34,579 bases of DNA from Dysgonomonas gadei ATCC BAA-286 (GCF_000213555.1 NZ_GL891989.1:50509-85087); one strand, 5' to 3'; shown: positions 25,605 through 33,560, numbered from the stretch's first letter. Made by a program: numbers and translations. Notes: generated by a model from the sequence alone, not told the origin.

Positions 25605-26633
25605 TTAGTCCGGAATAATAACCAGCGTAACCGAAAAGACGTTATCCATATTTGTTATATCCAGACTAAATTTGCCGGGGTACAGTATTTCAAGCCTTCT
25701 TTTAAGGTTTTCTATGCCGATCCCTTCTCTCTGTCTATTGTTTGGTACTGTGACAGAAGCTACGGAGTTTTTCACAGTAAGCGATACTTTATTGTCGGAT
25801 AGCAGTAAATCGATAGATATCCGGTATTCTCCCCCGACATGTTTGAATGCATTTTCCAAAAGTGGCTGAAAGAGTAAGGGGTGTATCTTCTGAGTGCTTA
25901 ACAACGGATCGAAATAGTATTTCAACACCAGCCTGTCGCTCATTCGCAGTCGCTGAAACCTGATATACGAATCAAGATATTCGATTTCGTGGCTTATATC
26001 CACTTCTTGGTTCTTGTCGTATAATTGATATCGCAACAAGTCGGATAGAAGCTCTATGGTTTGTTTTGCCGTGTTATTTTCGTCGTGAACCTGAAAATAT
26101 ACAGTATTCAGTGCGTTGAACAGAAAGTGGGGATGGTACTGTGCCTTCAGGAATTTCAGTTCGGTTTCCAGTTGCATTGTTTTTACCTTTTCCAGTTGTG
26201 ACTCCTGTTCCCGTTGATATTTGTATGTTACATCACTTCTTATTATAGCATAGTAAATAAGGAAGAGGGGTATATAAATCACGTTTGCTATGGCATAGTC
26301 TGCCAGTCCATTTCCCAGAAATACAAACCCCAGATGCGACCAGATATACATATGCAAATTGAGAAATATAAACATGCATAGGCAAACAATACCATATTCT
26401 TTGAGAATTGACCGGCTGTCCTGTGCAGGCTTCTTTTTCTTCTTGAAATAAAAGCGGCAGATAAGATCGAACAGGTAACAGGATATTATGGAAGAGAGTT
26501 GCGAAAAGATATGTGTACTACGCTGGTCTCCCCATAGACTTTCATCCTTAGGAATGTCGGTAATTATCCTTACAGCAGCAAACATGACTATGCCGTATAA
26601 GAAAGGAAAAATCCGGCGTAAAATTGTATTCAT
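25605..26633 (-). CDS. LytS-type sensor histidine kinase (second paralogue)
   Basis: A tandem paralogue of the downstream kinase: 342 residues with the same four-helix N-terminus, coiled coil and kinase core. His169 sits in QYHPHFLFNALNTVYF, identical to the neighbour, and it also has LLENAFKHVGGEY and EGIGIENLKRRLEILYP. The membrane regions have diverged more than the kinase cores, suggesting different inputs or heterodimer formation with one shared regulator. It follows the acyltransferase gene by 37 bases in the same direction. Confidence 0.92.
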   Translation of the reverse strand: MNTILRRIFPFLYGIVMFAAVRIITDIPKDESLWGDQRSTHIFSQLSSIISCYLFDLICRFYFKKKKKPAQDSRSILKEYGIVCLCMFIFLNLHMYIWSHLGFVFLGNGLADYAIANVIYIPLFLIYYAIIRSDVTYKYQREQESQLEKVKTMQLETELKFLKAQYHPHFLFNALNTVYFQVHDENNTAKQTIELLSDLLRYQLYDKNQEVDISHEIEYLDSYIRFQRLRMSDRLVLKYYFDPLLSTQKIHPLLFQPLLENAFKHVGGEYRISIDLLLSDNKVSLTVKNSVASVTVPNNRQREGIGIENLKRRLEILYPGKFSLDITNMDNVFSVTLVIIPD

Positions 26634-26670
26634 CTTCTACACTATATAGATTGTGCAATATAATACAAAG

Positions 26671-27804
26671 TTATGGATTTTTCGCTTTAGGTTTCATGCC
26701 AAATAAGGGTCTTATCAACGGATAGCGTCTTATCCCGAATTCGTAGATAATCCATGAGATACCGAATGTGCCGATTGACAAGATAGAGAATTTAGCGAAG
26801 AAGCCCATGTCTATATCTTTCAGATAATAGCATAAACCCATCATGACGGTTTGATGCAGGATAAAGAACGGATATACAGCCTCATTGGCATATGATAATA
26901 TTTTGCTTGGTTTGTTGAAGTATATAGCTGAATAAGCAAACAAAGTAAGAATCCATGACCAACTGTTGAATACCCGCACCAGAGCGGTAATATATTCTTT
27001 TCCGGCAAAATCACCTGTAATGTACCACAGGCACATAAGTAACGGGAATGACATAATACCACTTACCAGATATTTCTGCCTGTTCTGAGTGACTGATGTC
27101 CAGAATGCATCCTTCAGGGATATAAGTAAATATCCGAAGAAAAAGAGAGTTCCGTAATTTATCAGATTATACCAGTCGTTTATCAGTCCATTTGTTTGCG
27201 GATAATAGGGTGCCAGTAATATCTGCCATAAAAAAAGAGGTACTGTGAAAATGTAGAGTCCCGTATATTTTAGGCTTATGGATTTGATTTTCCGGATTAT
27301 CCATGTTTCCGGATGTTTTTGCAGATATAGGAATACGGGAACCAGTACGATCGAGAATATGAACAGGTAAAGGATAAACCAGAGATGATGCCACGAAATA
27401 TTTCCTTCGGGATATACCCCACTTAATGCAACCCGGGGCCAGTAATCGAAGAAATAACTTCCGGCAAATTGTCCTTTATCCAGTCTCTCGAAATAGACCT
27501 GAGGAGGGATGATGAATACCATACCTACGATCAGAGGAACAAACAGCCTTTTTATACGCTCTTTGGTAAATTGGAATCCGCTTCTTCTGGTCAGGGCATA
27601 ATATGTACCCATTCCCGAAATGACAAAAAGCAGGGGAAGCCGCCATTGGTTGAGAAATAGCATCGGATAAGTCAACCCTTCATAGGTAACCGGGTTTTTG
27701 ATATGGAACCACCAGGGAACGAAGAACATCCCTACATGATAAAAAATAAGTAGTCCGAAAGCGATTACCCTGAGACTGTCGATGTCGTATCTGCGCATAA
27801 CCAT
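26671..27804 (-). CDS. Acyltransferase family 3 membrane protein
   Basis: A multi-helix inner-membrane O-acyltransferase, 377 residues with about ten hydrophobic segments. The N-terminal pattern IDSLRVIAFGLLIFYHVG contains the usual Arg and catalytic-type His of the acyltransferase-3/OpgC-OafA superfamily; LPLLFVISGMGTYYALTRRS and NISWHHLWFILYLFIFS follow the family order. Acceptor is unknown (surface glycans, osmoregulated glucans and peptidoglycan are modified by relatives). It is first in a probable operon with two kinases and a regulator. An ATG two codons in is also possible. Confidence 0.85.
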   Translation of the reverse strand: MVMRRYDIDSLRVIAFGLLIFYHVGMFFVPWWFHIKNPVTYEGLTYPMLFLNQWRLPLLFVISGMGTYYALTRRSGFQFTKERIKRLFVPLIVGMVFIIPPQVYFERLDKGQFAGSYFFDYWPRVALSGVYPEGNISWHHLWFILYLFIFSIVLVPVFLYLQKHPETWIIRKIKSISLKYTGLYIFTVPLFLWQILLAPYYPQTNGLINDWYNLINYGTLFFFGYLLISLKDAFWTSVTQNRQKYLVSGIMSFPLLMCLWYITGDFAGKEYITALVRVFNSWSWILTLFAYSAIYFNKPSKILSYANEAVYPFFILHQTVMMGLCYYLKDIDMGFFAKFSILSIGTFGISWIIYEFGIRRYPLIRPLFGMKPKAKNP

Positions 27805-27832
27805 GAAGTTTTATTAGTTTAAATTCTTGATC

Positions 27833-27864
27833 CAAAACTAGTACTATGCACAAATGCGAGCAAA
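27833..27864 (-). promoter_or_regulatory. Promoter of the acyltransferase/two-component operon
   Basis: On the minus strand, -33 TTTG (complement of 27861-27864), a 20-base spacer and -7 TAGTTTTG (complement of 27833-27840), ending 28 bases before the start codon. Full match to the Bacteroidetes consensus. Confidence 0.7.
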
Positions 27865-27982
27865 TTAATATGACCAATGGCAGGCTTTTCTTGATGAAAT
27901 GGAAAATATGCTATAATATTCATTTAAGGCTCTGCAAATAAAAACTATGTACAGAAAAAATATGACATAATAACTAATTACT

Positions 27983-27990
27983 TATCTTTG
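27983..27990 (+). promoter_or_regulatory. Candidate -7 element for asd
   Basis: TATCTTTG, an exact TAnnTTTG match, 38 bases before the asd start. No clear -33 element. Confidence 0.55.
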
Positions 27991-28028
27991 TACCCTTATT
28001 TATTATAAATAATTCATCTGATAAAAAA

Positions 28029-29036
28029 ATGAGAATTGCTATTGTTGGCACAAGTGGTGCTGTAGGTCAGGAATTTCTTAGAGTTCTTGATGAGCGTAAC
28101 TTTCCTATTGAGGAATTAGTATTGTTTGGTTCTGCCAGAAGTGCGGGAACTACTTATACCTTTCGCGATAAACAGTATACAGTCAAACAACTGGAGCATA
28201 ATGACGATTTCAAAGATATAGATATTGCTTTTGTTTCGGCAGGAGGAAGCGTCTCTGTTGAGTTTGCTTCTACTATAACCAAGCACGGGGCGATAATGAT
28301 AGATAATTCGAGTGCATTCCGCATGGATAAAGATGTGCCGCTCGTAGTGCCTGAAGTAAACGGAGAAGATGCAAAGGTGCGTCCTAAGGGAATTATCGCT
28401 AATCCTAATTGCTCTACAATACAAATGGTGGTGGCGATGAATGTGATAGAGAAAATCTCTCATATAAAGCGTGCTTATGTATCAACTTATCAGGCTGCAT
28501 CGGGAGCAGGAGCCGCTGCTATGGATGAACTTATCAACCAATTTAAACAAATAGCATACAATACGGACGTCACTGTTGAGAAATTTGCCTATCAACTGGC
28601 ATATAACCTGATTCCGCAGATAGATGTATTTACCGATAACGGTTATACCAAAGAGGAATTGAAGATGTATAACGAGACACGTAAGATAATGCATTCTGAT
28701 ATTGAAGTGAGTGCAACATGTATCCGTGTACCGGTTTTACGTTCTCATTCGGAAGTTATCTGGGTAGAGACAGAGAGACCTGTATCACCGAGCGAAGCCC
28801 GCGAAGCATTCTCCAAAGCGGAAGGTGTGATAGTACAGGACAATCCTTCGGAAAAAGAATATCCGATGCCTTTGTTTGTTGCAGGTAAAGACCCTGTGTA
28901 TGTAGGCAGAATCCGTGAAGATATTGCCAATCCGAACGGGCTGACATTCTGGGTGGTGGCCGATCAGATAAAGAAAGGTGCTGCGCTGAATGCTGTACAG
29001 ATAGCCGAGTATTTGATAAAAGAAAAAGCTATTTAA
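28029..29036 (+). CDS. asd: Aspartate-semialdehyde dehydrogenase
   Basis: NADPH-dependent conversion of aspartyl-4-phosphate to aspartate semialdehyde, the branch point to lysine/diaminopimelate, threonine and methionine. 335 residues. Cofactor loop VGTSGAVGQEFLRVL (6-20), phosphate-binding DNSSAFRMD (92-100), active-site Cys128 in ANPNCSTIQ, then AASGAGAAAMDEL and the acid/base His in VLRSHSEV. Single gene with its own promoter, followed by tRNA-Ser. It is probably the last core-genome protein gene before the inserted element. Confidence 0.96.
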   Translation: MRIAIVGTSGAVGQEFLRVLDERNFPIEELVLFGSARSAGTTYTFRDKQYTVKQLEHNDDFKDIDIAFVSAGGSVSVEFASTITKHGAIMIDNSSAFRMDKDVPLVVPEVNGEDAKVRPKGIIANPNCSTIQMVVAMNVIEKISHIKRAYVSTYQAASGAGAAAMDELINQFKQIAYNTDVTVEKFAYQLAYNLIPQIDVFTDNGYTKEELKMYNETRKIMHSDIEVSATCIRVPVLRSHSEVIWVETERPVSPSEAREAFSKAEGVIVQDNPSEKEYPMPLFVAGKDPVYVGRIREDIANPNGLTFWVVADQIKKGAALNAVQIAEYLIKEKAI

Positions 29037-29048
29037 ATAGGAAACTTG

Positions 29049-29079
29049 TTTGTATAATCAAAACAAACAATTATATTTG
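29049..29079 (+). promoter_or_regulatory. Promoter of tRNA-Ser
   Basis: -33 TTTG at 29049-29052, a 19-base spacer and -7 TATATTTG at 29072-29079. A complete Bacteroidetes promoter match about 40 bases upstream of the tRNA. Confidence 0.8.
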
Positions 29080-29117
29080 CATCGCAATTGAGCAAAATGA
29101 TGCTTTTTGCGATTTCA

Positions 29118-29204
29118 GGAAGTGTGGGTGAGTGGCTGAAACCACCAGTTTGCTAAACTGACGTACGGGTAACTGTACCGGGGGTTCGAATCCCCCCGCT
29201 TCCG
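29118..29204 (+). tRNA. tRNA-Ser (GCT anticodon)
   Basis: An 87-base class II tRNA. Acceptor stem GGAAGTG pairs with CGCTTCC (one G-T), with discriminator G at 29204 and no encoded CCA. The anticodon loop has TTTGCTAAA, giving anticodon GCT for AGC/AGT codons. A long variable arm (GTACGGGTAACTGTAC) follows, then the T-arm GGGGGTTCGAATCCCCC. Its 3' end is the likely attachment site of the element that follows. Confidence 0.96.
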
Positions 29205-29240
29205 CTTTAAGAAAAGACAAAAAGCGACAAAGCTTGGATA

Positions 29241-29275
29241 AATCCTACAATATCAACGTATTGTAGGATTTTTTT
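29241..29275 (+). terminator. Intrinsic terminator after tRNA-Ser
   Basis: AATCCTACAATA (29241-29252) and TATTGTAGGATT (29259-29270) form a perfect 12-bp stem with a 6-base loop, followed by a T run. A classic rho-independent terminator. Confidence 0.9.
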
Positions 29276-29475
29276 ATGTTTTCACCTTTCCTCCGAAAGA
29301 CATAAAAAAGCCACTTTGAGACAACAATCTGTTGCCAAAGTGTTCACCCCTGCAATTTTATTCGTTCACCCTTGACGTGTCGCAAATTGGTAGTTTGTAG
29401 TCCAATATTGGCAGTGCTTATTTTCCTCAAAAACAACAGATTAAAATTAATTTTAACGCTTTAAAAAGAGGAATT
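29276..29475. other. Leader of the integrase gene with short repeats
   Basis: GTTCACCC occurs at 29342-29349 and 29364-29371, and again within the gene at 29544-29551; the longer form ATTCGTTCACCC is repeated exactly at 29360 and 29540. A perfect palindrome CCAATATTGG is at 29402-29411. These could be recombinase arm or accessory sites. Confidence 0.4.
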
Positions 29476-30714
29476 ATGAGAACATCAAAAAGCACGTTTG
29501 CTATCACTTTCTACCTAAGAAAGGACAAAATGAGGAAGGATTCGTTCACCCCTATCTTTTGCAGGATAACTATTGCGGGTGAGGCTGTAAGTTTTAATAT
29601 CCACAAAGACATCAGAGCCGAGCTTTGGGATATGGAGAATCACAAAGCCAGGAGTAAATCGAGAGAAGCTATAGAGGTGAATCAAACCCTTGATGCTTGT
29701 CGTACTATCTTACACAATATGTATCGGGAGATATTCGAGAAAGACAATTATGTGACTGCTGAAAAATTGAAGAATTCTTATCTGGGTATATCAACTGATA
29801 ACACAATGCTGCTCGTTTTGTTTAGAGACCTTATAAAAGATATAGAAGCTTTGGTAAATATCACTAAGGCAAAAGCAACCTTGCAAAAATATAAAGTGAC
29901 TTATACAAGGATATCTGAGTTTATGAAATTCAAGTATAATATTTCTGATATCAATGTAAAAGAGATAAAGTATCAATTTATCTGCGATTTTGAAGTCTAT
30001 CTGAGAACACAAGCAAGCTGTAGTCCTAATACAACAGCAAAGTTCATTCAATTCTTTAAACGAGTGATTCTCATCGCTCAGAATAATGGATGGATGCAAC
30101 ACAATCCTTTTGCAAACTATAAAATCCATTTTAAGAAAGTTGATAGAGGATATTTGACTGACCAAGAACTAGAGATTATTAAAAATAAGGAATTTGATAT
30201 AGAACGGCTTGAAAAAGTGCGAGATATTTTTGTGTTTGCCTGTTGGACTGGTTTGGCTTACGTGGATACTTATAAACTTACCTATGACAATATAAAAATA
30301 GGGGTAGATGGAAAGCCATGGATTATGACTAAACGAGCAAAAACAGATACCATCGTGACTGTTCCATTACTTGATGTCCCTTTAGCAATAATTGAGAAAT
30401 ATAGAGGTAAGCAAGATGACAAAGTATTACCGACATTAAGCAATCAAAAGATGAATTCATACTTGAAAGAAATCGGTACTGTGTGCGGGATTGAGAAACG
30501 ATTAAGCTTCCACCTAGCACGTCACACATTTGCGAGTACAACCACTTTAGCTAAAGGTGTTTCTATTGAAGCTGTGTCTAAAATGCTAGGGCACACGAAT
30601 ATTCGTACAACTCAAATTTATGCGCGAGTTACCGAAAACCTGATAAGTAACGAAATGAACACACTTTCGACCAAATTGAAAGCCAATAATATTCAATTAT
30701 CAAAAGCTAAATAA
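29476..30714 (+). CDS. Tyrosine recombinase / integrase, Bacteroidetes IntDOT-like
   Basis: Site-specific recombinase that should integrate and excise the element. 412 residues: N-terminal arm-binding domain (about 1-90, YLRKDKMRKDSFTPIFCRI), SAM-like core-binding domain (about 105-215) and catalytic domain (about 225-395). Catalytic residues visible: Lys in KRAKTD (about 286-289), HLAR with His346 and Arg349, His373 in LGHTNIRTT and nucleophile Tyr382 in QIYARV. The usual first Arg (TGLR) is Ala261 in WTGLAYVD, a substitution also known from IntDOT relatives. Its position beside tRNA-Ser suggests that gene is the target. Confidence 0.93.
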   Translation: MRTSKSTFAITFYLRKDKMRKDSFTPIFCRITIAGEAVSFNIHKDIRAELWDMENHKARSKSREAIEVNQTLDACRTILHNMYREIFEKDNYVTAEKLKNSYLGISTDNTMLLVLFRDLIKDIEALVNITKAKATLQKYKVTYTRISEFMKFKYNISDINVKEIKYQFICDFEVYLRTQASCSPNTTAKFIQFFKRVILIAQNNGWMQHNPFANYKIHFKKVDRGYLTDQELEIIKNKEFDIERLEKVRDIFVFACWTGLAYVDTYKLTYDNIKIGVDGKPWIMTKRAKTDTIVTVPLLDVPLAIIEKYRGKQDDKVLPTLSNQKMNSYLKEIGTVCGIEKRLSFHLARHTFASTTTLAKGVSIEAVSKMLGHTNIRTTQIYARVTENLISNEMNTLSTKLKANNIQLSKAK

Positions 30715-30749
30715 ATATAGAGGAATATAAAACCATCAAAAATAATCAT

Positions 30750-31166
30750 ATGGAAACAGGATATATAAAATTCACAGATATAGATACCAACAAACCGACC
30801 ATTGAAGTGAAAATCGTTGATGGTACAGTTTGGATGACAGTAAACGAGATTGCTAATTTGTTTGGGGTATATTCCCCAACAATAAGTAAACATCTCAAAA
30901 ATATTTTCAAGTATAATTTATTGAGAGAAAGTGATGTTACGAAAGAATATAGATATACGAAAGATGGCGGAGAGTATATTCGTACATATTACAACCTTGA
31001 AACAATTATATTTTTGAGTTTTCATATTCAATCACTTTATACCAACTGTTTTCGAAAATGGGTCTTGAATGCTTTTCAGGAATATCGTCAAAAACAGAAA
31101 AGCCATGAAGTTATTGTGATATTCAATACAAGTACAAAACAACATTCACTTAAAACATTGAATTAA
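30750..31166 (+). CDS. RhuM-like DNA-binding protein (short form)
   Basis: 138 residues resembling the N-terminal part of the RhuM (virulence protein) family. VDGTVWMTVNEIANLFGVYS and PTISKHLKNIF form a helix-turn-helix near residues 22-52. An RYTKDGGEYIRTYYNLETII segment and FRKWVLNAFQEYRQK follow, matching the FRxWA..L.EY end of the conserved domain. Full RhuM proteins are about twice as long, so this is a short variant or truncated. Function is unknown; such genes are typical element cargo. It is 35 bases after the integrase and 1 base before the ORF6N gene. Confidence 0.7.
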   Translation: METGYIKFTDIDTNKPTIEVKIVDGTVWMTVNEIANLFGVYSPTISKHLKNIFKYNLLRESDVTKEYRYTKDGGEYIRTYYNLETIIFLSFHIQSLYTNCFRKWVLNAFQEYRQKQKSHEVIVIFNTSTKQHSLKTLN

Positions 31167-31167
31167 T

Positions 31168-31668
31168 ATGGAATTAGAAGTAATACAGAATCGAATATAT
31201 GAAATAAGGGGATATAAAGTTATCCTTGATAAGGATTTAGCTGAACTATATGAAGTAACAACTAGCAACTTGAATAAGGCTGTAAAACGGAATCTTGATC
31301 GTTTTCCCGAAGATTTTATGTTCCAATTGAATAATAAAGAATTTGACTTGATATTCCAAAATGGAACATCAAGTTGGGGAGGAACAAGAAAGCTACCTTA
31401 TGCTTTTACAGAACATGGAATTGCAATGTTAGCAGGATTATTAAATAGTCAGAAAGCAATTTCTGTTAATATCCAAATAGTCAGAGCTTTTATTATGCTT
31501 CGTCAATATGCTTTGGGGTATGCTGAGCTAAATCAAAAATTAGAAAACTTCATGTTAGAAACGAATCTGCAATTCAATGATATTTACCAAGCATTAACAG
31601 AATTAGCCAGTCAGAAGGGACAAGATACAAAATCAAGGAAAAGGGTTGGTTATGTAAGAGATGAATAG
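31168..31668 (+). CDS. ORF6N-domain protein
   Basis: 166 residues with an N-terminal ORF6N domain (KilA-N-related, phage-type DNA-binding): IYEIRGYKVILDKDLAELYE, VTTSNLNKAVKRNLDRFPED and RKLPYAFTEHGIAMLAGLL are the family hallmarks (about residues 8-105). A helical C-terminal part follows. Common on phages and integrative elements; role unclear, possibly regulation of element genes. The ATG lies one base past the RhuM-like stop, so they are co-translated. A strong terminator follows. Confidence 0.88.
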   Translation: MELEVIQNRIYEIRGYKVILDKDLAELYEVTTSNLNKAVKRNLDRFPEDFMFQLNNKEFDLIFQNGTSSWGGTRKLPYAFTEHGIAMLAGLLNSQKAISVNIQIVRAFIMLRQYALGYAELNQKLENFMLETNLQFNDIYQALTELASQKGQDTKSRKRVGYVRDE

Positions 31669-31694
31669 ACATTATAGTTTCGACTTAATTAATG

Positions 31695-31722
31695 GGGTAA
31701 AAGTATTCTTTTACCCTTTTTT
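31695..31722 (+). terminator. Intrinsic terminator after the ORF6N gene
   Basis: GGGTAAAAG (31695-31703) and CTTTTACCC (31708-31716) with a TATT loop, followed by six T residues. It ends the integrase-RhuM-ORF6N transcript. Confidence 0.92.
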
Positions 31723-32273
31723 ATGCCGTCACTTTTTATCATCTGATAACAAAGGTCTATTTCAAGAATAAAACGCCAATATCAAGCCTTTCAGGTTTTA
31801 TCGGCAATCTCCACCCGTTGGGTAGTATTCCCTCAAAAATATGGTCTATTTTATTCTTTTCACAGGGAAGGTGTTTATCAGTTGAAAAAAGAAATAATAT
31901 TCAATGAAGTTGTAGATATATACTTCATTCAGCCACTCACCCATTACTGAACTATAATATTCAACCTGTAATTTATTTGTTCCTTTCTTGATGAGTTATG
32001 TCTTGACCTCATGACTTAGTGAAGTCATTCATTCATGAAGCCATGAAGTCAGTATTTATTGGTTGGGTATCAGTCAAGAGCTAACTTATTCACTACATAC
32101 TTCATAGCTGAAGTAAATACATCAATAATTAGTGAATATTTTAATGAATAAATCCAGTTATGAATTCACAAAAAGGGATGTCAGGATAGCCAAGAAAATT
32201 AACTGTCATCCAATGACATCTGCTGTCACCATTTGTCTGAAAACCTCATCATAACCTTTCAATTAACAGACGC
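31723..32273. other. Non-coding region with clustered TGAAGT/ACTTCA palindromes
   Basis: No gene seen. Inverted repeats built on TGAAGT occur three times: AATGAAGT...ACTTCATT (31903-31929), ATGACTT AGTG AAGTCAT (32011-32028) and TACTTCA TAGC TGAAGTA (32098-32115). Direct TGAAGYCA copies lie at 32020, 32036 and 32044, the last two abutting. TGTCA TCCAA TGACA follows at 32204-32218. The layout resembles protein-binding arrays at transfer or replication origins. Confidence 0.55.
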
Positions 32274-32281
32274 TACCTTTG
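32274..32281 (+). promoter_or_regulatory. Candidate -7 element for mobA
   Basis: TACCTTTG matches TAnnTTTG. If used, the mobA mRNA would start near 32288 and carry a leader of about 190 bases containing three hairpins. Confidence 0.5.
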
Positions 32282-32317
32282 TCGTGTAATGATAATCTCT
32301 CAAATAAACTTTAAGGC

Positions 32318-32411
32318 AATCCATCGGAGGATGGATTTTGGTATTCGTCAGAATACAGCAAGGTATGTTTTGAAGCACTTGAAATAAATTTCCGTGCTTC
32401 AAAACCCTTGC
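32318..32411 (+). other. Three consecutive hairpins upstream of mobA (oriT or structured leader candidate)
   Basis: Hairpin 1: AATCCATC/GATGGATT (32318-32337). Hairpin 2: GTATTC/GAATAC (32341-32356). Hairpin 3: GCAAGG, a 3-base bulge and GTTTTGAAGCAC (32358-32378) pair with GTGCTTCAAAAC and CCTTGC (32394-32411), an 18-bp stem around a 15-base loop. Position just upstream of a relaxosome gene favours an origin of transfer; a cis-acting RNA is the alternative. Confidence 0.6.
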
Positions 32412-32474
32412 CCTTTCAGGGAGAGAAAATCACTCCGAAGTCGTAATTTTTATTTATTAAATCTTTATGTAGTT

Positions 32475-32918
32475 ATGAAAACAAATAATCTTTCTGAAAG
32501 AAGAAAAGGAGGGCGGAATCCGAAGAATGATCCTGCAATACATCGTTATGTTATCTATTTGAATAACGTTGACAACGCACGTTTTCTCGCTTTATATGAC
32601 AAGTCATGTATGAGTGTTAAGGCTCATTTTATTACTTCTTGCATATTTAATAAGCCAATAAAGGTTGTGAAAATCGACAAAGCTGTACAAGATTATTACA
32701 TGAGGTTAACTACTTTCTTCGGACAATTTAGAATAGTTGGTACGAACTATAACCAAATAGTCAAAGCCCTAAAGTCGAATTTTTCCGAGAAAAAGGCCTT
32801 GGCTTTTCTTTATAAACTGGAAAAACAAACCATCGAAATGGTTGTTCTTCAGAAAAAAATTATGGAATTAACTGAGGAATTTGAGAAAAAGTATGGATAT
32901 ATGTGGTTACAGAAGTAA
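32475..32918 (+). CDS. mobA: MobA-type relaxosome accessory protein
   Basis: Mobilization protein of Bacteroidales conjugative-transposon type, expected to bind oriT and assist a relaxase. 147 residues from the ATG at 32475; the open frame extends upstream through the hairpins but has no homologous residues there. Family pattern: GRNPKNDPAIHRYVIYLN, NARFLALYDKS, IKVVKIDKAVQDYYMRLTTF, VGTNYNQIVKALKSNFSEKK, ALAFLYKLEKQTIEM and a terminal MWLQK. The usual mobB relaxase does not follow; instead a convergent serine recombinase begins 45 bases later. Confidence 0.85.
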   Translation: MKTNNLSERRKGGRNPKNDPAIHRYVIYLNNVDNARFLALYDKSCMSVKAHFITSCIFNKPIKVVKIDKAVQDYYMRLTTFFGQFRIVGTNYNQIVKALKSNFSEKKALAFLYKLEKQTIEMVVLQKKIMELTEEFEKKYGYMWLQK

Positions 32919-32963
32919 ATAGCATTTTCAATTTAGGTATTATTATTCAATTAAAAAAAGTCT

Positions 32964-33560
32964 TTATAGTTGGTTATCCTTGAGAAATGCACTAACAGTT
33001 AAGCGATGAACGCCGAGAATACGGCTGATGGCACTTTTGGAAACTTTCTTATCTAATAGATTTTTTATCTCAATTTCCTTTCCTGTCAATTTTTTCACTT
33101 TTGATTTACTTCCTTTGGGACGACCAAGGATAACACCTTCAGCACGTTTTCGAGCTAATGCCTCTTTGGTACGTTGGGATATAAGGTTACGTTCAATTTC
33201 GGCTGAGAGACCAAAAGCAAAGGCTAGAACTTTAGAATTAATATCACTTCCCAAGCGGTAATTATCTTTGATTGTCCAAACCTGAATATCACGGTTCATA
33301 CATTCATTAAGAACACCCATAATCATAAGAAGATTTCTACCGAGTCGAGACAATTCGGAGCATATAAGAATATCATCTTTTCTCATTCTCTTTAATAGCT
33401 TACCCAACTTCCTGTCCTGTACACTTTTTGCTCCGGAAATTGTTTCTTCGATCCATTTGTCAATTACCATTACATTTTTCTCACAAAATTGGTTGATTTC
33501 AAAACGCTGGTTTTCGACTGTTTGCCTGTCTGTGCTTACACGAATGTATCCATAAATCAT
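32964..33560 (-). CDS. Serine recombinase (resolvase/invertase)
   Basis: Small serine recombinase, 198 residues from the ATG at 33560 (the longer frame only adds AT-rich upstream codons). Catalytic Ser9 in GYIRVSTDRQ; conserved Arg pair in ICSELSRLGRN (about 67-76); E helix AEIERNLISQRTKEALARKR (about 125-144); GRPKGSKSK linker and a C-terminal helix-turn-helix KSAISRILGVHRLTVSAFL. This size is shared by resolvases and DNA invertases. It is divergent from a headless restriction-specificity gene, and inverted repeats lie between the two, so inversion of that locus is a plausible role. Confidence 0.92.
   Translation of the reverse strand: MIYGYIRVSTDRQTVENQRFEINQFCEKNVMVIDKWIEETISGAKSVQDRKLGKLLKRMRKDDILICSELSRLGRNLLMIMGVLNECMNRDIQVWTIKDNYRLGSDINSKVLAFAFGLSAEIERNLISQRTKEALARKRAEGVILGRPKGSKSKVKKLTGKEIEIKNLLDKKVSKSAISRILGVHRLTVSAFLKDNQL

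Noticed and set aside
32020..32051. TGAAGTCA direct repeats considered as a CRISPR-like array
   Set aside because: Units are only 8 bases with irregular spacing, no spacers and no cas genes.
32394..32474. Upstream extension of the mobA frame
   Set aside because: It overlaps the right arm of a strong hairpin and lacks homologous residues; the ATG at 32475 gives the standard family start.
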